A stretch of 64,000 nucleotides of DNA, from assembly GCF_017303215.1 (NCBI RefSeq), contig NZ_JAEMWU010000001.1, forward strand, positions 1,922,001 to 1,986,000. The letters are read 5' to 3'. This DNA comes from Microbacterium esteraromaticum. GTDB taxonomy: Bacteria > Actinomycetota > Actinomycetes > Actinomycetales > Microbacteriaceae. Shown here one piece after another: positions 33,961-43,264 of this stretch (positions within the stretch are counted from its first letter, which is position 1; the number at the start of each line of letters is the position of its first letter). The position numbers and the translations under genes are program-made. The notes under the pieces were generated by a model that saw only the letters and a program-made list of their open reading frames with translations, did no database searches and was not told the origin of the DNA.

Positions 33961-34943
33961 CCGTCACGATCCCCGCGGAGGAGCGTCTGACGAATCTCGT
34001 CGTGGCGCTGATGGCCACGGGGATCGGCCTGACCAAGCAACAGATCCTCGACAGCGTCTCCGGCTACCGTCAGCGCGCAGAAGCCGGCGCCAAGCCCGAC
34101 GCGCTCGAGAAGATGTTCGAGCGCGACAAGGACGAGCTGCGCACCCTGGGTATCCCGATCGAGACCATCGGCGACCCGACCGATCCGCATGATCTGCGCG
34201 AAGCCCGCTACCGCATTCCGCAGGCCGATTACGATCTGCCTGCCGACATCGAGTTCACGGATGCGGAACTCGCCGTGCTTCGCCTCGCGGGCAGCGTCTG
34301 GAGTGCAGAGTCCGTCTCGGTCGACGCGCAAGCGGGTGTGCGAAAGATCCGCGCGCTGGGTATCGACGGCGACGAACCGATCATCGGCTTCGCCCCGCGC
34401 ATCGCGGCGCGCGATGCTGCGTTCCCCAAGCTGCAGGAGGGCATCGAGCGCAGTCGAGTCGTCGTCTTCGAGTACCTCAAGCCCGGCGACGCCGCGGCCA
34501 GCACGCGGCGAATCCGACCGTTGGCACTGGTCGAGTACGAGGCGCGCTGGCATGTGTTCGGCATCGATCTGGATGCCGCCGCCGATCGGACGTTCCTGCT
34601 GAGCAGAATCGTCAGTGATGTGAAGGTGACCGGCCAGACGTTCGACGCGTCCCTGCGCATCGGGGCGGGGGAGCGCGCGCTGTCGGGACTCGCAGCGGTC
34701 GCCGCGGCACAGAGCGCCCTGCTCGAGGTGACCCCGGGCACCGAGGCGGCACTGCGACTCGGGCGCCGTTCCACGGTCGCTGCACAGGGCATCCGCGTGC
34801 CCTACGTCGACCGACACGTCTTCGCCGACGAGCTCGCCGCCTACGGGCCAGAGGTGCGCGTCGTCGAACCTGCCGACCTGCGCGACGCCGTGATCGACCG
34901 CCTCCGGGCGATCAGTCGCGTGCACTCCGACGGAGGTGACTGA
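33957..34943 (+). CDS. pafB: WYL-domain transcriptional regulator PafB
   Basis: A 328-residue PafB homologue. An N-terminal winged HTH region (ERLTNLVVALMATGIGLTKQQILDSV...) is followed by a WYL domain where ALVEYEARWHVFGIDLDA gives the family core, and a C-terminal WCX extension. With PafC it forms the activator of the LexA/RecA-independent DNA damage response known from mycobacteria. Despite the name, it is not part of pupylation. ATGA overlap with the preceding gene. Confidence 0.93.
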   Translation: MTVTIPAEERLTNLVVALMATGIGLTKQQILDSVSGYRQRAEAGAKPDALEKMFERDKDELRTLGIPIETIGDPTDPHDLREARYRIPQADYDLPADIEFTDAELAVLRLAGSVWSAESVSVDAQAGVRKIRALGIDGDEPIIGFAPRIAARDAAFPKLQEGIERSRVVVFEYLKPGDAAASTRRIRPLALVEYEARWHVFGIDLDAAADRTFLLSRIVSDVKVTGQTFDASLRIGAGERALSGLAAVAAAQSALLEVTPGTEAALRLGRRSTVAAQGIRVPYVDRHVFADELAAYGPEVRVVEPADLRDAVIDRLRAISRVHSDGGD

Positions 34944-34945
34944 CG

Positions 34946-35923
34946 ATGACAACCCGTGCACCGTTGCTCGCGGCGGATCGCGTGCGACTGTACCTGACGC
35001 TCGTGCCATACCTCCTCGAACGCGGCCAGGTCACCCTCGACGAGGCCGCCGCCGACTTCGGCGTGACGCCCGCGCAGATGCGACAGATGGTCGAGAAGCT
35101 GACGGTGATCGGCCTGCCCGGTGATTCCGGATTCTGGCAACCGCCGCAGGAGATGTTCGACATCGACTGGGACCTGCTCGACGAGCACGGCGTGATCGAG
35201 ATCACCAACGACGTCGCGCTGCGGCGTGTTCCGCGCTTCACCGCGCGTGAGGCCGCGGCCCTGCTCGCCGGCCTCCAGATGGTCGCGGCCGTTCCCGCGG
35301 TCGCAGACTCGGGCCTGGTCTCGGGACTGATGGCCAAGCTGTCCCGAGGATCCGCGGACGCGCCGCCTGACCTGGTGGTCGCCCCGGTCGAGGTCAGCGC
35401 CGTGCAGCACGTCGTCTCGCGTGCGCTCCACGAAGGCGTCGCCGTGTCGTTCCGCTATCACGCACCGGATGCCGAACCGACGGTGCGGACCGTCGACCCG
35501 ATGCAGATCCTGCTGACGAACGGGCAGTGGTATCTGCAGGGCTGGTGCCATCTGCGCCAGGCGATGCGCACGTTCCACCTCGATCGTGTGAGTGATCCCG
35601 AACTCACCGTCATCGCCATCACGCACACCGACGCCGCCGCACCGCCCGATTTCGGCGCGGGAACGCAGGCGGGGCCCGTCACCGTGCGTCTGCCGGAGCG
35701 GCTCGTCCCCCTGCTCGGCGCCTTTTCGCACGATGAAGTCGCACGCTCCGCAGGCCTGGTGACGCTGCGGTTCCACATGGCCGATCCGCGGGGCATCAAG
35801 CGGATCGCGGCACGATTCGGTGGCGCCGTCGAGGTGCTCGACCCACCCCCGGCACGCGCAGCGACGCAGGAATGGGCATCCGACGGACTCGCGTTGTACG
35901 TCGTCCCCAGCACCGATTCGTGA
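34946..35923 (+). CDS. pafC: WYL-domain transcriptional regulator PafC
   Basis: A 325-residue paralogue of PafB. The N-terminal wHTH is RLYLTLVPYLLERGQVTLDEAAADFGVTPAQMRQMVEKLTVIGLPG, and the WYL core is ILLTNGQWYLQGWCHLRQAMRTFHLDRV. It lies two bases after pafB and would form the PafBC heterodimer. The WYL domain binds single-stranded DNA in the mycobacterial complex, which links activation to damage. Confidence 0.93.
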   Translation: MTTRAPLLAADRVRLYLTLVPYLLERGQVTLDEAAADFGVTPAQMRQMVEKLTVIGLPGDSGFWQPPQEMFDIDWDLLDEHGVIEITNDVALRRVPRFTAREAAALLAGLQMVAAVPAVADSGLVSGLMAKLSRGSADAPPDLVVAPVEVSAVQHVVSRALHEGVAVSFRYHAPDAEPTVRTVDPMQILLTNGQWYLQGWCHLRQAMRTFHLDRVSDPELTVIAITHTDAAAPPDFGAGTQAGPVTVRLPERLVPLLGAFSHDEVARSAGLVTLRFHMADPRGIKRIAARFGGAVEVLDPPPARAATQEWASDGLALYVVPSTDS

Positions 35924-35926
35924 CGA

Positions 35927-35932
35927 TAGACT
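35927..35932 (+). promoter_or_regulatory. Probable tatA promoter -10 box
   Basis: TAGACT lies 33 bases before the tatA ATG in the short gap after pafC. A normal leader with GAGGAGA follows, so tat genes may be transcribed from here as well as from pafB. Confidence 0.4.
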
Positions 35933-35965
35933 GAACCAACCTTGACCCATCCAGAGGAGACATCC

Positions 35966-36232
35966 ATGGGCAATCTCTTCGCAGGACCACACCTGTGGAT
36001 CATTCTGATCATCATCCTTCTTCTCTTCGGCGCGGCGAAGCTGCCGGCGCTGGCGAAGAGCCTCGGCCAGTCCGCTCGTGTCTTCAAGGGCGAAATGAAG
36101 GCGATGAAGGAGGACGACGCAGACGCGACGACCCCCGACGCCGCCGACGCGACGGCAACGGGCACTTCGGCTCCGGCAAAGCCATCCGCGGAGCGTCCTG
36201 CTGATCAGGACACACCGCCTCGCGCTTCCTAG
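35966..36232 (+). CDS. tatA: Sec-independent translocase subunit TatA
   Basis: An 88-residue TatA/E protein: one N-terminal membrane helix (LWIILIIILLLFGAAKLPAL with the FG hinge), an amphipathic helix (AKSLGQSARVFKGEMKAMKED) and a disordered Ala/Thr/Pro tail. It polymerises into the pore of the twin-arginine system. GAGGAGA eight bases upstream sets the ATG at 35966; a TTG further up is rejected. Confidence 0.96.
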   Translation: MGNLFAGPHLWIILIIILLLFGAAKLPALAKSLGQSARVFKGEMKAMKEDDADATTPDAADATATGTSAPAKPSAERPADQDTPPRAS

Positions 36233-36235
36233 GCC

Positions 36236-37054
36236 GTGACTGAACTGAACGTCGAAGCGCAGCCCGAGGACGGGAAGCGCGATCGACGCATGTCGCTCGG
36301 CGAGCATCTGCGCGAGGCTCGCAAGCGACTGATCATCGCGGTGATCGGCCTCGCGGCCGGTATGGTGATCGCATTCATCGTCACCGACCCGATCATCAAC
36401 TTCCTGACCGAGCCGATCCGCATCATCGATGAAGAGCGCGGTGGCGACTTCGCGGAGTTGATGTTCACGGGCATCGCTTCTGGATTCAACCTGCGAATCC
36501 GCATGGCTCTGTCGATCGGTCTGTTGTTGTCGGCACCGGTCTGGCTATGGCAGATCTGGGCGTTCGTCATGCCGGGGCTCACCAAGAAAGAGATCCGGTA
36601 CACGCTCGCGTTCGTCGGCGCGGCGATACCGCTGTTCTTCACCGGTGGGTACGTCGCCGTGCTGGTGGCACCGCACGTGATCGAAGTGATGTCGAGCTTC
36701 GTGCCCGAGATCGGCGTGAACTTCTTCGATTCCGACTACTACTACGACTTCATCCTGAAGTTCGTTCTGGTGATCGGTGTCTCGTTCGTGCTGCCGGTGT
36801 TCATGGTGGCGTTGAACCTCGCCGGTGTGATGTCCGGTGCGGCGATGCTGAAGGGGTGGCGGATCGCGATCCTTGTCGCCTCGCTGTTCGCAGCGATCGC
36901 GACGCCCGCTGCCGACATCGGTTCGATGCTGCTGCTGGCCGGCATTCTCGTGGTGCTCTACTTCGCCGCGGCCCTGTTGTCGCTGCTGTTCGACCGCCGC
37001 AAGAAGAAGCGCGAGATCGCCGCAGGTCTTGACCCGGACGCCCCGGCAGCATGA
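36236..37054 (+). CDS. tatC: Sec-independent translocase subunit TatC
   Basis: A 272-residue six-helix TatC, receptor for twin-arginine signal peptides. MSLGEHLREARKRLIIAV is the conserved cytoplasmic start, with the functional Glu, and FVMPGLTKKEIRY the first loop; YYYDFILKFVLVIGVSFVLPVFMV is typical of helices 4-5. It starts at a GTG three bases after tatA. No tatB is adjacent. Confidence 0.96.
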   Translation: MTELNVEAQPEDGKRDRRMSLGEHLREARKRLIIAVIGLAAGMVIAFIVTDPIINFLTEPIRIIDEERGGDFAELMFTGIASGFNLRIRMALSIGLLLSAPVWLWQIWAFVMPGLTKKEIRYTLAFVGAAIPLFFTGGYVAVLVAPHVIEVMSSFVPEIGVNFFDSDYYYDFILKFVLVIGVSFVLPVFMVALNLAGVMSGAAMLKGWRIAILVASLFAAIATPAADIGSMLLLAGILVVLYFAAALLSLLFDRRKKKREIAAGLDPDAPAA

Positions 37055-39525
37055 CATCACACGCTGAGCGCTACGCGGCAGCCCGATCGGCCGCGGAGCA
37101 CCCGCAGACACAGGCGTTCTCGGCCCAGCAGCGCTTCGACCTGGACCCGTTCCAGGTCGAAGCCTGTCAGGCCCTCGAGCGCGGGCGCAGTGTGCTGGTC
37201 GCAGCCCCCACCGGTGCGGGCAAGACGATCGTCGGCGAGTTCGCGATCCACATGGCGATGCAGACCGCGAACGACAAGGCGTTCTACACCACGCCGATGA
37301 AGGCGCTGTCGAATCAGAAGTTCCGTGAGCTGGTCGATGCGTACGGCGCGGACCAGGTCGGTCTGCTCACCGGCGACACCAACATCAACGGCAACGCGCG
37401 CATCGTGGTGATGACTACCGAAGTGCTGCGCAACATGCTGTACGCCGACTCCGACGCCCTGCGCGGGCTGCGCTATGTCGTCATGGACGAGGTTCACTAC
37501 CTCGCCGACCGGTTCCGCGGTCCTGTGTGGGAAGAGGTGATCCTGCACCTTCCGCAGGATGTGCGACTGATCTCTCTCAGCGCCACGGTGTCGAACGCCG
37601 AGGAGTTCGGTGACTGGCTTGACACGGTCCGCGGTGACACCGATGTGATCGTCTCCGAGATCCGCCCGGTACCGCTGGAGCAGCACGTGCTGGTGCGCGA
37701 TGACCTGCTGCCGTTGTTCGACGACCGCGCCGGTGTCGCCACGGCACAGGTCAATCAGGAGTTGTCACGCCTGCGCTCTTCTTCCGGTCCGCGACATGAG
37801 AGCAATCGTCGGGCGCAGGAGTACCGCAGCAACCGCCACGCCGGCCGTCACGCTCAGCGCCCGCCGCGCGGCGGAAAGCGCCCGAACAGGGGTGCCGACG
37901 AGCGCCGCATCGAGCGCATGGATCGTCCAGACGTGGTTCGTCTGCTCGAACGGGCGAACCTCTTGCCGGCGATCTTCTTCATCTTCAGCCGCGTCGGGTG
38001 CGATGCTGCCGTGCAGCAGGTCAGACGCGCCGGTGTGCGACTGACCACAGCGGAGGAACGCGCTGAGATCAAGGCGATCGTCGACGACCGCACACGCTCC
38101 TTGCAGGACGAGGACCTCGATGTGCTCGGATTCTGGGAGTGGCGCGACAATCTGGAGCGGGGTGTCGCCGCCCACCATGCCGGCCTCCTGCCCGCTTTCA
38201 AGGAAGTCGTCGAAGAACTGTTCCAGCGAAAGCTCGTGAAGGCCGTCTTCGCCACCGAGACGCTCGCGCTGGGAATCAACATGCCCGCGCGCACCGTCGT
38301 CCTCGAGAAGATGGAGAAGTTCAACGGCGAGGCGCGGGTCGCGATTACCTCAGGGGAGTACACCCAGCTCACGGGGCGCGCCGGCCGCCGCGGCATCGAT
38401 GTGGAGGGCCACGCGGTCGTGCAGTGGACCGCGGGCATGGACCCGCAGGCGGTCGCCGCGCTGGCTTCGCGGCGCACCTATCCGCTGAACTCCAGCTTCC
38501 GCCCCACCTACAACATGGCCGTCAATCTGATCGACCGGTTCGGTCGGGAGCGGGCGCGCGAGATCCTCGAATCGTCGTTCGCGCAGTTCCAGGCGGACCG
38601 CGCCGTGGTGGGCCTGGCACGCAAGGTCAAGGACGCCGAGGAATCCCTGCAGGGCTACCGCACCGCGATGAAGTGCGAACACGGGGACTTTCCCGACTAC
38701 GCGGCGATCCGCCGCGAGCTGAGCGACCTCGAGAAGAAGAACCGCAAGGACGCGGCGGCGCCCCGAGCCGTCCGCGAGAAGCGGATGAAGAAGATCCAGG
38801 GTCTGCGGACGCGCATGCAGCGCCACTCCTGCCACGGATGCCCCGATCGGGAAGCCCATGCGAGGTGGGCAGAGCGCTACTACTCCCTCAAGCGCGAGAC
38901 CGACCGCACACGCCGACAGATCGAGACCCGCACCGGCACCGTCGCCCGCACTTTCGACCGCGTCATCGACGTGCTGCAGGTGGTCGGCTATCTCGACGGC
39001 GAGGGCGGTGACCTCGCTCTCACCGAGGCCGGGCGCACGATGCGTCGCATCTACGGAGAGCGCGATCTGCTTGTCGCAGAGGCGCTGCGGAACAACCTGT
39101 GGCGCAACCTCGATGCACCCTCGCTTGCGGCCATGGCGAGCTGCCTGGTGTACGAACCCCGCCGTGACGAACAGAACCTCGGCGAGCGTGGTCTGCCCCG
39201 CGGGGCGTTCCGCATCGCCTACGACCAGACGATGCGGTTGTGGGTCGAGCTCGATGAGCTGGAGCACGACTACGGCCTGCCACGCACCGAGCCGCTGGCT
39301 CCTGGGCTCGCTGCGGCGATGCACAATTGGACGCGAGGCGGTTCCCTCGATCGGGTGCTGGTCGATGCCGATATGGCTGCGGGTGACTTCGTGCGCTGGT
39401 CGAAGCAGACGATCGATCTGCTCGATCAGCTCTCGATCGTCGCCGAGGATGACCAGCTCGCCCGTACTGCGCGGCGTGCACTCGATGGTGTGCGTCGCGG
39501 CATCGTCGCGTACTCGGCGGTGTGA
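37051..39525 (+). CDS. HelY/Mtr4-like superfamily 2 RNA helicase
   Basis: An 824-residue Ski2/Mtr4-like DExH helicase. Walker A is VAAPTGAGKTIVGEFA, motif II VVMDEVHYLADRFRG (DEVH), motif III LSATVSN, and the second RecA domain has ETLALGINMPARTVVLE and QLTGRAGRRGID. A long C-terminal region with FRPTYNMAVNLIDRFGRE and the rRNA-type arch follows. HelY (Rv2092c) lies in the same tat cluster in M. tuberculosis. A basic low-complexity insert rich in Arg/His (about residues 250-290) lies between the helicase domains. ATGA overlap with tatC. Confidence 0.93.
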   Translation: MTSHAERYAAARSAAEHPQTQAFSAQQRFDLDPFQVEACQALERGRSVLVAAPTGAGKTIVGEFAIHMAMQTANDKAFYTTPMKALSNQKFRELVDAYGADQVGLLTGDTNINGNARIVVMTTEVLRNMLYADSDALRGLRYVVMDEVHYLADRFRGPVWEEVILHLPQDVRLISLSATVSNAEEFGDWLDTVRGDTDVIVSEIRPVPLEQHVLVRDDLLPLFDDRAGVATAQVNQELSRLRSSSGPRHESNRRAQEYRSNRHAGRHAQRPPRGGKRPNRGADERRIERMDRPDVVRLLERANLLPAIFFIFSRVGCDAAVQQVRRAGVRLTTAEERAEIKAIVDDRTRSLQDEDLDVLGFWEWRDNLERGVAAHHAGLLPAFKEVVEELFQRKLVKAVFATETLALGINMPARTVVLEKMEKFNGEARVAITSGEYTQLTGRAGRRGIDVEGHAVVQWTAGMDPQAVAALASRRTYPLNSSFRPTYNMAVNLIDRFGRERAREILESSFAQFQADRAVVGLARKVKDAEESLQGYRTAMKCEHGDFPDYAAIRRELSDLEKKNRKDAAAPRAVREKRMKKIQGLRTRMQRHSCHGCPDREAHARWAERYYSLKRETDRTRRQIETRTGTVARTFDRVIDVLQVVGYLDGEGGDLALTEAGRTMRRIYGERDLLVAEALRNNLWRNLDAPSLAAMASCLVYEPRRDEQNLGERGLPRGAFRIAYDQTMRLWVELDELEHDYGLPRTEPLAPGLAAAMHNWTRGGSLDRVLVDADMAAGDFVRWSKQTIDLLDQLSIVAEDDQLARTARRALDGVRRGIVAYSAV

Positions 39526-41054
39526 CCCGGATGCCGGCATCCGCCACCGCGGCTCCTGTGCGCCCGCTCGTGCCCCTGTGGCTCGCCGTACCGATGGCCG
39601 CGGCCGCAGGTGCGCTGATGAACTTCGCCTTCCCCGCAGTGGCGGCATGGCCCTTGGCTCTCGTCGCACTTGCCCTGCTGCTGCCCGCCCTGATCGGCCG
39701 GCGCTTCGGCGGCGCGCTGCTGGTGGCCGCGGTCTACGGACTTGTGCTGTTCGCCCTGCTCGTGTCGTGGACGGCCCGCTATCTGGGCCCGATTCCGTGG
39801 GTGGCACTGTTCGTGCTCGAGGCCGCACTGACGGCCATTGCACTGGTGCCCATCACGCTGGCGTACCGGTGGCTTCCACGCGCCTGGCCGCGTAGCAGAA
39901 CCGTGGTGCTGCCACTCACCGTCGCAGCGCTCTGGACGGTGCACGAGCTCTTTCTCGGCAACTGGCCGTACGGTGGCTTTCCCTGGGCACGGCTGGGCAT
40001 GACGCAGTCGGAAGGGCCATTCGCCCCGGTCGCCTCGTGGGTGGGGGTGAGCGGCCTGACCTTCCTGATGGTCGCGGCGGTAGCCCTGCTGATCGAGGTC
40101 GTACGAATGCGCACGTGGCGACAGCCGTTGCGCCTGATCGCCCCGGCGCTGACGGTGCTCGTTCTCGTGTTCACGCCACTGTTCCCGACGACGCCGTCCG
40201 GAGCGATGAGCATCGCCGCGGTGCAGGGCAACGGTGCGACCGGGTACTTCGACGATCGCGAACCCTACGGTGTGATCACCGCGCAGACCGAGGCGATGGA
40301 TGCGTTGCGCGGTGAGGATATCGACCTCGTCGTCTGGCCAGAGGGCGGGGTCGACTACGACCCGTTCCAGGATCCCGCGACAGCACGGCGGCTCACCCGG
40401 CTGGTGAACGTCTTCGACGCGCCATTGCTCGCCAACACCGCGACGCAACGCGGCGAGGAGTACTTCAACACGTCGTTCCTGTGGACCGACGAGGGCACCG
40501 CGACGCAGAGTCACGACAAGCGCCACCCGGTGCCGTTCGGCGAGTACGTGCCGGACCGTGACTTCTACTACGCCATCGCTCCCGACCTCATCGGCCTGAT
40601 CGGCAGGGAGTACACGCCGGGCGTCAACCCGCCGTTCGTCGACGTCGACGGCGTGCGCGTGGGGCTGGCCATCTGCTTCGACGTGATCTACGACGAGGTC
40701 ATCCGCGAGAGTGTGACCGCCGGTGCCGAAGTGCTCGTGTTCCAGACCAACAACGCCGACTTCCGTGGCACCGACGAGAACCTGCAGCAGCTCGCCTTCG
40801 CGCGCATGCGCGCGATCGAGACGGGGCGCAGCGTCGTCAACGTCTCTACGGTGGGCACGAGTCAGATCATTCGTCCGGACGGCTCGACCGTCTCGTCGCT
40901 GGACGCAGATGAGGCCGGAGCGTTGCTCGAGGATGTCGAGCTACGCTCCGGCCTCACGGCGGGTGTCGTGCTGGGCCCCTGGATTCAGCTGGTGCTGCTG
41001 GTCTCAGGCTGCGTCACGCTGATCATCGCCGGCGTGCGCGCCCGGCGCGAGTGA
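39522..41054 (+). CDS. lnt: Apolipoprotein N-acyltransferase
   Basis: A 510-residue Lnt. Six to seven membrane helices (about 15-220) precede a nitrilase-like domain with the Glu-Lys-Cys triad visible as VVWPEGGVD, SHDKRHPVPFGEYVP and GLAICFDVIYDE, followed by a last membrane helix. It adds the third acyl chain to lipoproteins; several lipoprotein genes in this window would be substrates. The GTG start overlaps the helicase stop (GTGA); an ATG three codons on is an alternative. Confidence 0.94.
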   Translation: MTRMPASATAAPVRPLVPLWLAVPMAAAAGALMNFAFPAVAAWPLALVALALLLPALIGRRFGGALLVAAVYGLVLFALLVSWTARYLGPIPWVALFVLEAALTAIALVPITLAYRWLPRAWPRSRTVVLPLTVAALWTVHELFLGNWPYGGFPWARLGMTQSEGPFAPVASWVGVSGLTFLMVAAVALLIEVVRMRTWRQPLRLIAPALTVLVLVFTPLFPTTPSGAMSIAAVQGNGATGYFDDREPYGVITAQTEAMDALRGEDIDLVVWPEGGVDYDPFQDPATARRLTRLVNVFDAPLLANTATQRGEEYFNTSFLWTDEGTATQSHDKRHPVPFGEYVPDRDFYYAIAPDLIGLIGREYTPGVNPPFVDVDGVRVGLAICFDVIYDEVIRESVTAGAEVLVFQTNNADFRGTDENLQQLAFARMRAIETGRSVVNVSTVGTSQIIRPDGSTVSSLDADEAGALLEDVELRSGLTAGVVLGPWIQLVLLVSGCVTLIIAGVRARRE

Positions 41055-41069
41055 TTCAGCGTCGGTGCA

Positions 41070-41453
41070 TCATGCGCCGATGCGCTCGTGCGACGGGTCG
41101 TCACCGTCGCCACGACGTGCCCGCACGTAGGCGAGCCGGTCTGCGAGGAGCTCTTCGAGCTCGTCGCGGGTGCGACGCTCGAGAAGCATGTCCCAGTGCG
41201 TGCGGGCCGCCTTCTCATCGGCCTCTTCGAGCTTGACCGATGCGCCGTCGACCTGCAGCACAGCTTCCGCGCCGCACGCGCGGCACTCCCAGGTCTGCGG
41301 AGACTCCGCATCCGCGGCGAACATCAGCGTGGTCTCCTGACCGCACGACTCGCACTTGTACGTCGTGGCGCGACGTTCCATGAAAACGACGCCCTCTTCG
41401 CTCTGAAGGCTCTGCGCACCCAATCGGATGCCGCGAAGGCTGCGATCTGCCAT
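41070..41453 (-). CDS. rbpA: RNA polymerase-binding protein RbpA
   Basis: A 127-residue RbpA, the actinobacterial general activator of sigma-A-type holoenzyme. The N-terminal RGIRLGAQSLQSEEG tail, a zinc-ribbon core with two CxxC pairs (CESC and CRAC), a basic linker and the sigma-interaction domain HWDMLLERRTRDELEELLADRL are all present. GAGAGG lies upstream of the ATG. Confidence 0.97.
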   Translation of the reverse strand: MADRSLRGIRLGAQSLQSEEGVVFMERRATTYKCESCGQETTLMFAADAESPQTWECRACGAEAVLQVDGASVKLEEADEKAARTHWDMLLERRTRDELEELLADRLAYVRARRGDGDDPSHERIGA

Positions 41454-41477
41454 TGTGTGGTCCTCTCGTCGCTGTTA

Positions 41478-41483
41478 GGTATA
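41478..41483 (-). promoter_or_regulatory. rbpA promoter -10 box
   Basis: TATACC on the minus strand, 25 bases before the ATG, followed by a normal leader with a ribosome site. No strong -35 box is visible. Confidence 0.4.
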
Positions 41484-41573
41484 GCGCGCGCGCCTGTGCG
41501 CTTCATCCATGGTCGCGAGTTCTGCGCAGAAGACTCAGGATATTCTCAGGTTAAGGACGACGTTTTGGGTGTA

Positions 41574-42350
41574 TCAGGGCCGACCGAGCGTATCCAGCGC
41601 GAGATCCGCACGATCGGTCACGATTCCATCGACGCCCGCATCGACGAGGCGTTGCATCTCGGCGGGATCGTTGACGGTCCACACATGCACTTCGACCCCC
41701 AGCGCGTGCGCCGCCCGCACGAGTGAGGGCGTCAGGATGCGCACGCCGGCATGACGTTCGGGGATCTGCACGGCGTCGACGCCGCGCAGTGCGCGAGCGG
41801 GGGAGAGGCGGGCCCCGGAGAGTGCACGCAACGCCGCGATGACGCGCTTGCCGCCGGAGGTCGCCGGTGGCATCTCGGCGCCCGCGCGTCGAACGGAATC
41901 CAGCGCCGCCGCGCGGTTGCGGTCTGAGAAGCTCGTCAACAGAACGCGGTGCGCGTGCGGAGCGATCTGCGCACCGATCGGGGCGGCGACGGCGGCAACC
42001 TTCACATCGATGTTGAAGCGTGAGCGCGGAAAGGCCTCGAGAGCTTCGGTGACCGTCAGCAGTCCACCGTGGTCGGCGAAGAGCTCGACAAGCTCGGCGG
42101 TGCGCACCGAAGCAATCGGCCGAGGGTCCCCGGCGATGCGCTGCAGCGTGCTGTCGTGGAACAGTACGACGTCGCCGTCAGCGGTGACTTGGCAGTCGGT
42201 CTCGATGTAGCGCGCTCCGGCAGCATCCGCCGCGGCGAATGCTGCTGCTGTGTTCTCCCAGATCGCGGGATCCTGCCCGGGGGCGGACGCCAGACCGCGG
42301 TGCGCGAGAACCCTGGGACCGTCGATTCCCCGGAAGTACGGGTGGGTCAC
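41574..42350 (-). CDS. Glycerophosphodiester phosphodiesterase
   Basis: A 258-residue GDPD TIM-barrel enzyme. VLAHRGLASAP..ENTAAAF gives the catalytic HRG and first metal Glu, YIETDCQVTADGDVVLFHDSTLQR the second metal ligands and His, and VWTVNDP...GVDGIVTDR the C-terminal signature. Cytoplasmic. It releases alcohols from glycerophosphodiesters for lipid turnover. The GTG start overlaps the SPFH gene stop (GTGA), so it is the last gene of an NfeD-SPFH-GDPD operon. Confidence 0.94.
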   Translation of the reverse strand: MTHPYFRGIDGPRVLAHRGLASAPGQDPAIWENTAAAFAAADAAGARYIETDCQVTADGDVVLFHDSTLQRIAGDPRPIASVRTAELVELFADHGGLLTVTEALEAFPRSRFNIDVKVAAVAAPIGAQIAPHAHRVLLTSFSDRNRAAALDSVRRAGAEMPPATSGGKRVIAALRALSGARLSPARALRGVDAVQIPERHAGVRILTPSLVRAAHALGVEVHVWTVNDPAEMQRLVDAGVDGIVTDRADLALDTLGRP

Positions 42351-43264
42351 GCGTCGCGCTGTGAGTCGGAGCCCGGGCGGGGCGTGAACGCGCTACCGAT
42401 GCCCTTGAGTGCCTCGGTGAGCTCGCTGGGGATGATCCAGAGTTTGCTGGATTCGCTCTCGCTGATCTTCGGGAGCATCTGCAGGTACTGGTAAGCGAGC
42501 AGCTTGTCGTCGGGACGGCCCTGGTGAATCGCTGTGAAGACGTTCTGGATCGCTTCGGCCTCACCCTGCGCTCGGAGCACAGCCGCCTGCTTGTCACCCT
42601 CGGCCTTGAGGATTGCGGCCTGACGCTGACCCTCGGCTTCGAGGATCTGCGACTGCTTCGACCCCTCGGCCGTCAGGATCGCAGCGCGACGGTCACGCTC
42701 GGCACGCATCTGCTTCTCCATCGAGTCCTGGATCGAGACGGGCGGGTCGATCGCCTTCAGCTCGACCCGCGAGACGCGGATGCCCCACTTGCCGGTCGCC
42801 TCGTCGAGCACTACCCGCAGCTGCCCATTGATCTCGTCACGGCTGGTGAGCGCCTCTTCGAGGTTGAGTCCGCCGACGACGTTGCGCAACGTCGTGGTCG
42901 TGAGCTGCTCGACGGCGCCGAGGTAGTTCGCGATCTCGTAGGTAGCGGCGCGGGCGTCGGTCACCTGAAAGTAGACCACCGTGTCTATCGAGACGACGAG
43001 GTTGTCTTCGGTGATCACCGGCTGCGGGGGAAATGACACCACCTGTTCGCGCATGTCGATCAACGGGCGCAGCCGGTCGATGAACGGAACCAGAAGGTTG
43101 AGGCCCGGCGTAAGTGTCTTGTGATAGCGACCGAGTCGCTCGACGACGCCGGCTGTCGCCTGGGGGATGATCCGGATCGCCCGCGCCAGGGTGACGAGCA
43201 CGAAGATGATGACGGCGATCGCCAGCACCCAGGCGATCGCGGCAGGGATGATCGAGCTGTCCAT
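42347..43264 (-). CDS. SPFH/Band-7 (stomatin-like) membrane scaffold protein
   Basis: A 305-residue stomatin/QmcA-like protein: N-terminal membrane helix (IAWVLAIAVIIFVLVTLA), SPFH domain with VPFIDRLRPLIDMREQVVSFPPQPVITEDNLVVSIDTVVYF, then a long coiled coil in which the heptad-like unit EAEGQRQAAILKAEGDKQAA repeats. It likely forms membrane rings or microdomains with the NfeD partner encoded just before it (TGATG overlap). Confidence 0.93.
   Translation of the reverse strand: MDSSIIPAAIAWVLAIAVIIFVLVTLARAIRIIPQATAGVVERLGRYHKTLTPGLNLLVPFIDRLRPLIDMREQVVSFPPQPVITEDNLVVSIDTVVYFQVTDARAATYEIANYLGAVEQLTTTTLRNVVGGLNLEEALTSRDEINGQLRVVLDEATGKWGIRVSRVELKAIDPPVSIQDSMEKQMRAERDRRAAILTAEGSKQSQILEAEGQRQAAILKAEGDKQAAVLRAQGEAEAIQNVFTAIHQGRPDDKLLAYQYLQMLPKISESESSKLWIIPSELTEALKGIGSAFTPRPGSDSQRDA

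Noticed and set aside
33957..35923. pafBC as evidence of a working proteasome
   Set aside because: PafBC is a DNA damage response regulator despite its name, and no Pup or proteasome gene is present in the window.
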